Origin: Chlorella sorokiniana
Lineage: Eukaryota; Chlorophyta; Trebouxiophyceae; Chlorellales; Chlorellaceae
NCBI GenBank assembly: GCA_025917655.1
Contig: CP084609.1
Location: forward strand, 186,001-250,000
DNA: 64,000 nucleotides
Direction of reading: 5' to 3'
Made by a program: the position numbers and the translations under genes. A model generated the notes under the pieces. It worked only from the letters and a program-made list of their open reading frames with translations. It ran no database searches and was not told where the DNA came from. Below are positions 44,901 to 56,300 of the stretch, piece after piece; the first letter of the stretch is position 1; each line of letters begins with the position of its first letter.

Positions 44901-47140
44901 TGCTCTGGGGGCTGAGGCCCGCCTGCAGCGATGGGCGGCAAGCGCCCAGCCCTGCCGCACGTCCGCCTGGCCGCATGCAGCTCTCCACACCCGGTGCGCT
45001 GGTTTGGTCCCCGTGCCACCTCCCTTGCCCCTGCCGCCCGCGCTGCAGCCGTCTTCCCGTGGGGCAGGAACGTGCGGCCAGAGGCGCGGAAGTTTTACAC
45101 CAAGGTGAGGGCGGTGTCCCTTCGTCTCCCGCTCGACCACACTCTCCCGCCCGCAGCGCGACGCGCGTCAAAAGCTGCGGCTCTCGCCGTATGCCCTTCC
45201 CACTGTGCACGGCCACACACACACGCACACCATTTCCGTGGCCCCTTCTCAACCACGCTCCCTCCCACACACAAGCATTGCCGCCAGGCCCCCACCCTCA
45301 TCCACCCACCCTCCACGCACACGCACACACACACGCACAGGCCTCTGCACCTCATCCCACACATGCATTGGCCCCCTTGCCCCCCCAGATCATCGGCGAG
45401 TACCGCGGTACCGCCGGCGACGAGTCGGGGTGCCCAACTTTACGACCAGTTCTGCAACCGGCTGGGCAAGCCCATGGTCATCGGGAGGTGCGCGGCGAAG
45501 CTTTTACCTTGTTCTAATTGTTCTAGTTGTCAGATTTGCCAGCCAGGAGCGCGGTCGTGGCTTGCTGTGACCCAGCATGGCGACAACGGGCATGCAGGGG
45601 CGGAGCCAGGCCGGTTGCAGCTGCTCTGAAGCCGCCCCAAGCTGCCGCCGCCCCGCAGCGCCGCCTGAATCGTCGCAACGCCCGCCGCAGCGCGGTGCAC
45701 CCTCGCACACGCGGCGCCCAGCGCGCAACACCTTCCCTTTTGCCCCCGGGCTGCGCAGACGGCGGCGCTGTACAACCTGTGCGACCAGGTGCCCAACGGG
45801 CGCGGCTGCGGTGTGCGCAGCGAGGAAGCGATCTGGATCAAGCAGGCCTGGTGGAAGCAGGTGGGTGACCGCCCAGGTTGGGCACCTCTCCAAGATGGGG
45901 GTGCCTCTTGGGCTGCCCGGCACTGAGTTGTTGCCAAGGAAGCCTGCAGAAGACACAGCGGAGCGTGGGTGGCCAGCCGGCTGCAGGGCTCGCCCGAGGC
46001 CTTGTGCTCTCGGGGATGCAACTGGTTTTCTGGGGACTCGGGGTGCTGTGGTTAGCGAGCCTGCGCCTCGCTGCGCCGCTGCCAGCTGCCCACCTGGATA
46101 GGCAGCTGCTCCCGCCCAGCGAGGCGCTGCTGCCTCTCCACACACACACACACAGGCACACGCGGCCGCCTCAAGCCGCAAGATCGCCCCCTCCGCCGCG
46201 CCTGCAGGTTTTTTCAGTACAGAATTCGGGGCAGCTGCCCAGCGTGGCCTTGAAGTTCCCCAAGATCAAGATCATTAACTGGTTTGACATCCGCAAGACC
46301 GAGGCTGAGGCCCAGGCGCGTGCCGCTTGCGGGGGCCCGCGCCGCGAGCGTGCTCCTGCTGTAAGCACCCGAAGATGCTCCTGCCGCCCCCACACCACAC
46401 GCCTGGCCCCCAGCAACGGCGGCACTTGCGGGTTACAGCTGGCTGCGCCCTGCTGCCGTGCAGGGCAACACCGTGGACTGGACGGTGACGGGCAACCTCA
46501 CCGTCAGGAACGCGTTTTTGCGGTACATCGACCAGGGCCGCGCGTACTGGCACTGGCTGCCCTACTTCCAGCAGACCCAGCGCGGCAAAGTGTGCGCCGA
46601 CTACCGCGGCGCGGCGGCCGGCCGGCGGCGGCGGCGGCGGCTGCCGGCCAGGCAGCCCTGTCGCCGCTGCCGCCGGCGCTGCGTGTCCGGCTGCTCCGCA
46701 CAGCCGCCAGGCCCGCTGGGCACGGCTGCCAAGGATGAAGAGCAGCTGCAGGGTGCGGTGGGGCGCCGTGCCGCCGCTCGCTTGCAGGACGGCCAGCACG
46801 CCCTGGCCAGCGGGCCGCTTCGATTGACAACCCTCCAAGCTGTGACAACCGTTGTTTACCTACTCCCCTTTTGGTTGATTCATGTGCAAATTTGCGCCGC
46901 CCTTCTTGACTGTCGCTCTCTCAAATGCTGATCAGACTGTCACCTGCTCTGGGAGCCTTCCTTTCTCTTTACAGGAGCAAGGGGGTTGCGTTTCCGGCCA
47001 TCGTTACCGACCCATATTGTGCGATGCCGCGTGCTTATGAGCACGCACCACTTCCTGCTTTCAATGCCTTCGTTTGAATTTCCCATCTCCCTGTCACTTC
47101 TTTTCAAATAAAAGAATAAGCTACAATAAGCCATGGCCTC
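41985..47140 (+). repeat. GH26 duplication, unit 2
   Basis: Second unit, same orientation as unit 1. Shared landmarks: the GCTGCAGCTGCGCGTGC block near 42082, GGTGGGGAAGTAGAACA near 42262, the GH26 gene, then CCAACCCTCCAAGCTGTGAC-like sequence near 46830 and CCCCTTTTGGTTGATTCATG near 46864. Introns and flanks are alignable throughout, with exons the best conserved. Between the units (41440-41985) lies spacer with no supported gene. Confidence 0.85.
43024..46931 (+). CDS. Secreted GH26-like glycoside hydrolase, copy 2 (extended, possibly decaying)
   Basis: Same gene plan as copy 1: ATG 43024 (MRLAAACALAALVA), FAPYNYNLTNYERRL, VRFAHEMNGSWYPWA, the EF-hand loop LDTNRNGVIDQADN, WVGLSVYHFGG, KIKIINWFDIRK and FLRYIDQGRAYWHWLP. 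Differences from copy 1: the TAG after GAAAGR is replaced by CGG, so the frame runs about 100 residues further through an Arg-rich then hydrophobic tail to TGA at 46931. There are more apparent one-base losses: signal-peptide region near 43075-43120, the WAPNEGG run near 44268, CTCCCTAT at 44524-44531, the G run 45427-45430, and the GGGAG at the exon ending near 45486. Intron 1 again uses GC (CAG|GCATGG). Either a diverging functional paralogue or an early pseudogene. Confidence 0.7.
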
Positions 47141-48275
47141 TTGTAATAAACACACAAGAAGCCATGGCCAGCTGGAAGGCCAGGGCCCGCTCAGCACGGG
47201 CCCTGCAAGGTGTCGCACACCACCGGTGGTACCGATGGTGCCGTCACGCTCGATGGTAGGTACACGGGCTTGTGTGTGCTCATCGCCACCGCCAGTGGCA
47301 GCAGTGCCAGAGGCGGCACCCGCAGTGCCTCCACGTCTGCCCCAACCTGGACGCATCCAGGCCACAAGGGTGAGCTGCTGCGCAGCAGCATGCAGCACTG
47401 CTTGTAAGCAGCGGTTACAATGTCATCTTAACACCTGAACACAGGTAAACGCCCTGGCCGGCACAGTGCTGGGGCACAAATGGCCTGGCGGGGGCCCTCG
47501 GATGGCCTGCTGCAATTTTTCTGATGGCGCTGGGCACCACGTGGCTGCCATTGGCCATGCTGGTGCCCGGCTGACGGCTGTCGGAAACAGTGGCTTGGAG
47601 TCTGAAGCGCACGCCGACAGCTGACAGTGCCACGAGTCTGCCTGGCCAGCAGCAAGGGCTCGTGCCGGCGATGCCGAGGGGTTTGTGGCGGCGGGGGCGG
47701 CCATACAGCCCATATCATGCACTGACCTCACCTGTCTCCACAATCGGCTTCCACAGGCTGCCTCCGGAGCTTGTGAAGGGTTTGGCCAGCAGCCCTGCCT
47801 CCAGCATATACACCGGTGGGTACCCCTGCCGCCCTGCCAGCCAGCACCGGTTGAGCTGGCACCCGTTCCTCCTGCGTAGTGCTCTCACGGGCACATGTGA
47901 ATACGTCCCGCGACACACCTTCTTCTTTATCTTCTTCTCTCCTTTGTGCTCCTCTGTGTTGAGTGCTACGAGAAACAACCACTCCGCAGCTGCGGAAACA
48001 CTCCGGCACAGGCGAGCACTCGCCACTTGTTTCAATTTTCAGTAGCCGTCATTTGGCTAGTCTGGGTGCGCAGAGTGGTTGTTGGGGGCTACTGGTGTGT
48101 TCTGGCGGCTGTCTGTGCTTGCCGGGCGCCAGGGCTGCGACTGGACCCCGCCGCCTGCCTGCCGCTGCTGCTGCTGTTGCTGCAGGAGGGGCTGTCCGCC
48201 GTTGTGGACGGCCAGTTGACTTGCAGTGAGGGTGCGTCCAAACCTGCCCACTTTCATCCCCCCGTCTGCAGATGG
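47140..48275 (+). other. Region without a supported gene
   Basis: Downstream of the second GH26 unit. It contains a block resembling 41476-41510 (the GTGTCGCACACCA motif at about 47209), so the duplication has a short further trace. Open frames here have shadow-like composition. A CTGCAG at 48265-48270 may be the acceptor of the gene that follows. Confidence 0.35.
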
Positions 48276-49040
48276 AAACCTCCGTCGGGCTGCATAGATT
48301 TCTTGGGAAGACGAGATGTGGTGATGGCTTAGGAACCGGTGATGTTTGCACACGCAGAGATGAGAGCGGTGTGCTGTGGGTCCTCCACCTCGCCACAACC
48401 GAATCAACGGCTGCAGCTTTTGGGACTTCAATGACTGCGATTACGCACATACCCATCATAGCAAATTGGCAGGACCGTGCCACTTCATCAAGCCATCCAC
48501 GCCTGTGTCCCCTGGCTTCGAGATGGTTGCCACCGGCGTTAGGTTTGATACTCCCGACACCAAGGCCGCTGGGTTGCCGGAGGCCGCCGAGGCCGTGCCT
48601 TGGGGCACCCACTTCTGCCTGAAGCCGCTCAAGAAGATGCTCTTCAGCGACTATGACGCCGAGGTGCAGCGCCTCTGCACATCGGGCATGCTGTGCGACA
48701 GGAGGGCCCGGGCGCTGGATGGCGACCTTGCTTGCCTCCAGAGTATGTGGAACCCAACGACACCCTCATGACGTGGGTTGCCCGCGCCATGTTCAGCCTG
48801 AGCAGGTCAGACTTTGAGGATGGCAACGACCGTTCAAATGTTGCCATCGCCTACGCTTCTATCTGCGCTTTGAACATGAGTGTTGGCGAGCTGTTGGGGG
48901 ATTTCACGCTGTCGTCGCTGGCGCTGCGGGCGCTGGAGGCTTTTGAGACTGAGGACGTAGAAGAGAAGTCGCATTGCATCGCAATGGCCCGTCATATCAG
49001 ACGCGTCTTTGACACTGCTGATGAATATGACATAGGCTAG
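48271..49040 (+). CDS. Unrecognised protein gene, partly resolved
   Basis: After a CTGCAG acceptor the frame METSVGLHRFLGKTRCGDGL and following reads through about 48480. A second frame continues with FIKPSTPVSPGFEMVATGVR, PWGTHFCLKPLKKML and DYDAEVQRLC. After an apparent missing C near 48740 a third continues with YVEPNDTLMTWVARAMFSL, NVAIAYASICALNMSVGEL and AMARHIRRVFDTADEYDIG to TAG at 49038-49040. A further possible exon at 49126-49239 reads EESEEVINTFDWELASLTD. The protein is acidic and helical with no family I recognise. Confidence 0.4.
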
Positions 49041-49467
49041 GTGAGGGGGCTGAGGTGTTGTGTTGAGATGTGCTCATCCTGTGTCTCAACCAACCAGCAT
49101 GTTTGCAGCATTTACTAACGGCAGGTGTTGCAGTCGAGGGTGCAGCAGTGGATGAGGAGTCCGAAGAGGTAATCAATACCTTTGATTGGGAGCTTGCCTC
49201 GCTGACTGACTGCCTGCTTGAGCAGATACAGCTATGTTGAGGGTATATCCTCCCCACTCCCATCGCAGGTGCCACAGCCAGACTCACCCGTGCTCTTAGA
49301 CGAAGCAGCAACAATGGGAGCAGGCCTGCATGTGGCAAATGGCAGCTGGAGGCACATTAATGTCGATGCAGGGTGGTGAAGCAGTCGGGCCACCCTTTTA
49401 CCATGCATGCTTGTGTAGCTACTAATGACGAGCATGAGGACGTAGCTGCTGCTGAGTTTGGTGCCTT

Positions 49468-50132
49468 TTGTTAGAAACACACCACCACCTAGTCGCCATA
49501 AGCGTGTATAACATCAGGGTGGAAGCGGGCACCACCATGCAGCGCGCGCAAACGTTAGGCAGTAACGCAGGTGAAGTTCGTCGATCATGCGAAACGTATA
49601 CGCCAAGCTGTGTGCTGCCTAGGACGCAGAAACACCTTGCAGGCCAAAGGAAGAAGCTTGGTGCCACAGCTCATCAGCAAGGAGGCGCCGTCAAAACACG
49701 ACCCGCGACAGTGGTTTTCTTTCTCGGTATCAGCGGGTAGAAATGCAGCCCCACCTGTACAAGCGTCCATACAAGCTGCCTCAGTGTTTTATCCTTGGTA
49801 AGTTGAAGTTGAACGTATGTCAAACTTGTAAGGTGTGCTCCGCAAGCATCTTGCTGCTTGGTTTGTTGACTTCAAGGCAGGCGCTGCAAGCAAAAATTGG
49901 CTGGCCTGTTTACAATGCTGCATTGCTCGAGCTAATCGACCATGGAAGCTTCGTGACAAGTGCTGAAATAATTTATATTCAGGCTCACACGAAGAGCATC
50001 TCGCAAAGACCAGCGCGCTGGCAGCAACTGTGGAGGACGGCACCAACCACTTCATTGACTGCCCTCGCCGCTTCGCCTCCAACCGTGCCGGTAAGATTCA
50101 CATTTCAGATGCACATTAATTTAAAAGAATAA
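49468..50132 (+). other. Weak open frames, no supported gene
   Basis: Two overlapping plus-strand frames have mildly coding-like text (for example QLISKEAPSKHDPRQWF near 49660 and DHGSFVTSAEIIYIQAHTK near 49950). The minus strand is equally open. No start, splice pair or family supports a gene. Sequence is less GC-rich than most of the window. Confidence 0.15.
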
Positions 50133-50601
50133 GACAGCGAAAGCGGCGAGGCCTTGGAGCTTTGAACAACATTGATCGGCTTCTCCGTCGGGCGTAAAAC
50201 TAAGGACGAATGAGCGAATTGTAATATCCAAATTGCATTGATGGGAAATATTAACCGCATGCCGAGTCGGCAAAGTGGTGGCAAACTCTGCGATCCCTGC
50301 TCCCAACACACCGTCTTCCTCGAACCTGCTTCTCACAGGATATGTCCCAGAAACATATGGGTACGATGTGTGACGTGCAGCTTGTGCCCGGGGTGTGCCA
50401 TTTGGTGCAAGCAGTGTACTGCCCGTCTCGCCAGAAGGAGAGCAGGCACATCTTCCTATGCATTTGACCTGCTGGAGCAAGTGACAGGCAGGATGGCAAG
50501 CATAGACGGAGGATCTTTTCACAAACCCTCATCTCAGTCCGTGTTCGTTATTCCTATGCAATTTGCAGATTCTATGAATTCGAGGCATCACAACAACCTG
50601 C

Positions 50602-52096
50602 TCAGGATTCTTTGCCAAATTCAATCTCAATGCCGCGCTTCTGCAGTTCGGCCATCGCATGCACCGGCACCAGCAGCTTCCGGGCAGCCACGATGAACTG
50701 GACCGCCACTTCGTTCAACACCTCTTGCGCCTGCTCCGGATCTTTGCCCTTGTCGAGGCCCTGCTCTCGCACGAGGCGCCGCGCGAGGGCCAAGGCTTCC
50801 TCAACGGTCATATCTGGCTGCACGACTCCCTCCGAAACCATTTCACGCCCACCAATGCTGCAGAGGCGGCAGCAGGACAGCTTTGTGGGTACACGTGTGG
50901 CACGAGCAAATCTGGGGGCACAACTGTTTGATCACAGCGTTCTACGCTGTCCGCAAGCCACGCAACTTTAGACATACAGAAAGCTTGACCTGAACCTCAT
51001 TTCTGGAATGAGAGGCATCTTCACCACCCCTCCAGCCGTGGTGATAAGCGCGCGTGGGGTTTTCTTGTTCAGAGGCTCGCCTTTCTGCTTTGGGATGAAA
51101 AGCAGTCGACGTGTCGACACCGAGGCCACCGGAACACCAAATTCCCAGCAGCGCAAGGCGCTCCCAGGAGACAAAAGCACCCCAGCCCTGTTTGACTGTC
51201 CCACCTCATCCACGTAGCCCAGAGCGTGTGCTGTGGGAGCCTTGAGCACCAGCCCAGCGTTGTTGCCAGAGTCCAGCATTGCCGGCCGCATAAGCCACTT
51301 GCCGTCCACGCCCTGCACCCAGATCAGCTCTTTGATCCCCAGGCGTGATCCTGCGAGACAGCAAAACAAAATGATAGGTAAACTAAGCACGACAGGTGTG
51401 AGCGCAGAGAGACAGGGGTATGTGAGGAAAGATGGAAAGATCAGATGACCTGCTGAGAGGACAGATCAGATGACCTGCTGAGAAAGTTAAAGCTTCCTAT
51501 GCAACGACGCCTTCCCTTCTCTCACCCCTTGCAGCCACCAGCTTCTCCTCCAGCTCCCTGCTGTACACCGGGCGAAGGCGCTCCGCAGCCCAGGGCCGCC
51601 CAAAACTCCCGCTGTCTCCCACCGCCTGCGCTCCTCTTCCGTCAAGCTCTTGCGGAACGTCCGCACAGCCTCGGACCGCTGCAGGTGGCAGGAAAGTTTG
51701 TGAGTCCCATGGTCTGAGAGCGAGGAGAAGCAGGAGCAGATGTTTGTGCACACGCGGCTACACGTAGCCGACCGCGCGAACTGGTTCAGTTCTGCCCCAA
51801 CACGCACCGCCTTGAAAGCTGGCTTCATCGATCGCTCTATGTGCACTTCCCGACAATCAAGCACCGCCTCCTTTGCGGCCTCGCGCAGCTCTGGGCTCGC
51901 CGCCATGGCTCCGGCGGCCACCCAGGGCGCCTTGCCCAGCACTTGCTTCTGCACGGCGGCGGCATCGGGGATATATCAAATAGAGGATTGCATCTGCAGT
52001 GTGTGCAGACGCGGGCAGGAAGGCTTTGGCGCCCACAGAACGTGTCCGCTGAACAGCAAGGCTTACCGCCGTCATGGCAGCAGCTAGCCTCAGCAT
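50602..52096 (-). CDS. Unrecognised protein with a retropepsin-like DSG motif
   Basis: Five exons with good splice sites: 52096-52067, 51948-51808, 51678-51526, 51350-50990, 50857-50602. The start is MLRLAAAMTA, then KQVLGKAPWVAAG and ELREAAKEAVLDCREVHIER. A basic helical region follows (TFRKSLTEEERRRWETAG), then GIKELIWVQGVDGKWLMRPA and MLDSGNNAGLVLKAPTAHAL, LITTAGGVVKMPLIPEMRFS and IGGREMVSEGVVQPDMT. A helical C-terminus runs from EEALALARRLVREQGLDKGK to KRGIEIEFGKES. The hydrophobic-D-S-G-N-hydrophobic context recalls clan AA (retropepsin-like) aspartic proteases, but the match is short. One T is apparently missing near 51602-51605. About 310 residues; function unknown. Confidence 0.65.
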
Positions 52097-52109
52097 GGCT
52101 GCGAATGGC

Positions 52110-53310
52110 TACCCGCAGCTGTTGGGAACCAGAGCAATCAAAGGTGAGGACGGAAGCAGCCACACGAAGAGGAAAAGTAGGGGCGAGCCTTGCCTCGGTA
52201 GCGGCGACAACTCGCCTCGCTCGCGTCGCACGAGGCAGTGTGCAGGCATGTGACAGGGACTGGGTGGCTCCAGCCCGGAGGATCGGCAGGCGCGTTCATT
52301 CCTAACAACTCTACATCGCAGATTGTTTGGAGACTGAACAGCTACGCCCAGGGGGAGCATGGAACGCATGGGAACAGAGCGGGCCGGTAGCAGCGGGCCG
52401 CCATTGGACATACCTGCTGGTGACTGAGCTCTGCCCGAGCTTTCGCCGAATAACAACCATTTCAAGGCTCGTAGCTTCAATCTGCTGCTGTTGAGCAGGA
52501 ATACGAGGGTTGAATAACAGGCAGATGAGGCCAGCTTAGTCGGGGCCGCATAGTTCTCTGCAAAGCTACCATCAATGCTGGAACATGTGGCTGCATGGTT
52601 TGCATGCCAGGCGGAGAAGTCAGCAAACTGCGAAAGAACTGATCGACCACGTATATTGTTGGATTACGTGTGGCGAGTTAGACAAGCCGGTCATGAACCC
52701 TTGGACGTCAGCAGTCCAATTGCAAGGTCGCAAAATATCTATGATGACTGCTTGAGCCAATGATTGTACCACAACTGTGCTGCCCAGAAGCACGACTTGC
52801 AGGTCGGTGCACACAAGCACTGAAACGAAGGTTATTATCGGCTATTGATCGGCCGCAAAGCCGGACCGGCAAGCCCACCGCAAATCTCGCCGCTCCTGCT
52901 CTCAGCACAACCCCTATTTTCCGTTCTCTGCCGTCTGTGCAGAATCTGAATAGCAGAAGAATTTGGTCTCCAACATGTGCGCGGGACGCGCCATTCGGTG
53001 GCAGTGAGAGAATTGCGCGCTTGGCGTTTCGGTTGGACGCCCCCTCAGCTAGATCCGTTGCCTTCAGGGCGTAGGTGAGACAAAAGCAGTTGCCTTTGTC
53101 ACGATAATGCTTAAGTTTATCTCCATATTGCTGCGACGTTGCGCTTGTTAATTACAGGAAGCAGCGCAGCATGCTTTGCGCAAAGGTGGCTGTGCAGCGA
53201 TGGCTGTTGTGACGCGGCCAGCGTGATGCAGATGATTAACGCAAAGTGAAGGTGAAAACACGAGGTGAACCAAGCTATACAAGAACGGGTCCTGCATGCC
53301 GCTGTTGCTG
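52110..53310 (+). other. Intergenic region, nothing recognised
   Basis: Both strands were read. Frames are short and show no coding signature or repeats. Part presumably holds the promoter of the minus-strand gene ending at 52096 and the 3' region of the gene ending at 53322. Confidence 0.4.
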
Positions 53311-53321
53311 GGCGGTACATG

Positions 53322-56300
53322 TCACTCCACCATGGCTCCCAGGCCACTGTCCACCTCCATCTCGTCTCCACTGCCAAACCCTTCTATCTCAGCAGGTGCT
53401 CCTTCCTCCGATGTGGACATCTCCTCAGGACTGCTCTCAGCATCCTGCAGCTCAAAGCTGTATCCAGCGGCCTCCAGTGCTGGCTTCACCGCGGGGACAA
53501 ACAGGGGCGCATGGGGGTTGAGCCCCATTGTGGGGCATGGCTTTGGAGGGCCTGCGCTGGATGCTGCTGCAGCGATGTGGGGTGGGAGCGCAGTCCATAG
53601 CTGTTGTCAGTGCTGCTGGCCCCGCTGCCATGTCCTGGCGCAAGGATGCCCTCAAGACGGACCGACCCACTGCTTTCTGATGAAGAGAGCGAGTCGCGGT
53701 GAGACACTTCAGCCCAATGGCTTGCATAGTCGTGCGCTGCAGCTGCACCAGCAGCAGCGCTTTCTGGGTGTGCATCTGGCGGGGCAGCTGTTGCGGCTGT
53801 GCTGTCGGCTGGCCTCACAGCATTACGGCAGCTCCCTTCGAAGCCATCCACCTGCTGAAGCTGGAACTGCCGTAGCTGGGCTTCTTTACCCTCCCACCTT
53901 CTTTTGTGCGTGCCCACTGCTGCAGCTGCGGCGGCTGATTGCTGTGGATGGCTGTTGGGATTCTTCAATTGATGCATGTCGTTGCAACGGTGGACTTCAG
54001 GGCCGCTTCCCTGCCCCGCTGGTGAGACGCTTCCAGTGCCTGTGCTGGAGACTGCTGCAGGCACAGGAGGCACAGGTGGCCACGAGTCCTCAGCATGCCG
54101 GGCATCCCACGGCCGCGACGCTTTGCAGGCGCGGCTGGGTGCTGCCGCAGCCTCCGCCCGGCGTCTGCCGGAGATGCAGGAGTCAGCGATGGGACTGAGA
54201 GGCCATCTGCTGCAGCCTGCGGCGAGTTTGTCCCCAGTGGCACGGAATCGAGCGGGGCAGCCTCCTCTGGGCCAGTTGGCGGCTCTCGTGCCAGTGCTGC
54301 TGTGCTGGCCCCGCCCTGAGCCGCCCGCTTCTTGGCAAGCTGCTCCTTGAGGCGCGCCAGCCGCGCCTTCTTCTCAGCAATCGACTGCTCGGCTGTCTGC
54401 TGCGGCTGGCCCTCGGTCAAGGCCCGCAGCGGTGGGCCCGACTGGGTGGATGCAGGCTGCAGGGGCAAGCCTTTACCCCCGCTGGGCGCTGGCGGTCTGT
54501 GATGCTGGCCAGCTGGAACAGCCACGCCATCCAGCGAGTCCAGGTCAGCACCGGAACCAGAGCTGCGCAGCTTGCCCAACGCCCCCTGCAGTCCCCGCCC
54601 TGGCTGCCCGCTGTCTGCTCCCCGCCCGCCAGCCGTGCCAGCCGCTCCTCTCGCAGCCGCAGCCGCTGCTCGTGAGGCTCCAGCAGGCGGCACAGCTCCG
54701 CCATCGGCTCGGGGCGGGGTGCCCGCCCCAGATCGCAGCGCTGTGCTGCTTGAGCGCCAGCGCCAGCTCCTGCGCACCAGGCACGCGCCCAGCGCAGACA
54801 TGCTTACACGGCACACTCACACGAGCTAGCCAAATGTGGCAGAGAGGCGTGGGGCCACACGGCAGCGACTCTGACCGCCTGACTTTATACCGGGCTCCTA
54901 ATGCAGGTCAGGATCGTGGACAGGCAGACAGCGGCAAGCGGCACTCACCGTGGCAAAGGGCGACGGCTTGAAGGCGCCGATCCGTGGGACACCCTCGAGG
55001 CTGCGCAGGCACACAGCGAGGCGGGCTGGGGAGCACATTTGTGCGACGCTGCGCCGCAGGCTGTCTCGGGCCGCGGGTATCGGCGCTTGCACGGCCCACA
55101 GCAGAATGTCGCAGGCTTTGCGTGCGACGGCGGAGCCGGCGCCGTGCCAGCGGATGGACAGCTCCCACAGCTGATCCAGAAGCGGCAAGCAGCCAGGCCT
55201 GGCGGGAGTGAGCAGCAGCTGCTCGACAAAAGCTGCTGGACCTCCCTTTACGTTGATCTCGGGCCCGGTCAGTGCCAGACCAGTTGACTGGGCAATCTCC
55301 AGGCAGCGCAGCGCCGCCTTGGCTGTGCTCAGGAGGGACAGAAGGCGCAGCATGCCGCGGTGCTCCAGCCCTCTGGAAGCAGCGGCCTTGTGCTGCGAGG
55401 CAGCGGCGCTGAGCTTTGAGACAAGCGCCTGCCTGTGTGTGGAGTAAGGAAAAGTCGGTGCATTCTTGAGCGGCCTGAGCATATGCAGGGGACAGGGGCA
55501 GCCCACAGCGTCCTCGATCATCGCTATGCAGCGGCACATGAACTGCACCTGTGCTGGTCCAGGGCACCCAGGGCTCTGAGGGGGCGCGGTCCCTGGCAGG
55601 CAGCCGCCCCGTCAGCAGATCCATCTGCAGCAGCGACACCACGAGGGGGCAGCAGGCTGCATGGCTGTGGAGCAGCAGGGTGCGCATGTGCGCATCAGCA
55701 ATGCGCTGACTGACGGCGATGGCGCCACGGATCTCCTTGGCAGGCAGGCTCTTGCTGCAGGGAAGCAAGAGGGATGAAGAGGGCAAGAAGCTCGGCGTAG
55801 TTCTTGGCAGATTCAGCACTGCACACAGCCTTGCTGGCCTCTTCACAAACAGCAGCCAGCAAGGCTTCACGGCCGCTCTTCACGAACAGCAGCGAGCATG
55901 GCTTCTCGGGCCGCCAGTAAAAAACCCTCACCTCACTCGCGCCTCCACTTGTTCTGCCAGCTTGGCAGGCGGCAGGCGGCCGGACCGCTCCGACCCCGCC
56001 AGCTGCTGGGCCGCCTGCTGCCGCGCGTCGAGCTCCAGGCTTGCAACTGCATCGACCATGCATGTGAGCATGTCGGCCAGCAGCCGCGCCTGGACCTCTG
56101 TCAGCGCCGGCAAACCGCCTCCCGTCACGCCGTTGCCAGTGGGGCTGCCTCCCGTCACGCCGTTGCCAGCAAGGCTGCCTCCCAGCTGGCCCGCCAGGCA
56201 GGTGAGGAGGCGGAGGTAGCCGAGCGTCGCCCCCGGCTTGCTGAAGAACGACGCCAGGTTGGCGCCGCCGGCCAGCAGGGTGAGCAGCTCAGACACTCGA

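Noticed and set aside
47400-47820. Possible third GH26 unit or mobile element between 47.1 and 48.2 kb
   Set aside because: Only a short motif shared with the spacer after unit 1 was found; no exon of the GH26 gene, no terminal repeats and no transposase or reverse transcriptase frames.
50602-52096. Retrotransposon based on the DSG motif
   Set aside because: No reverse transcriptase, RNase H, integrase or long terminal repeats nearby, and the gene has five spliced exons.
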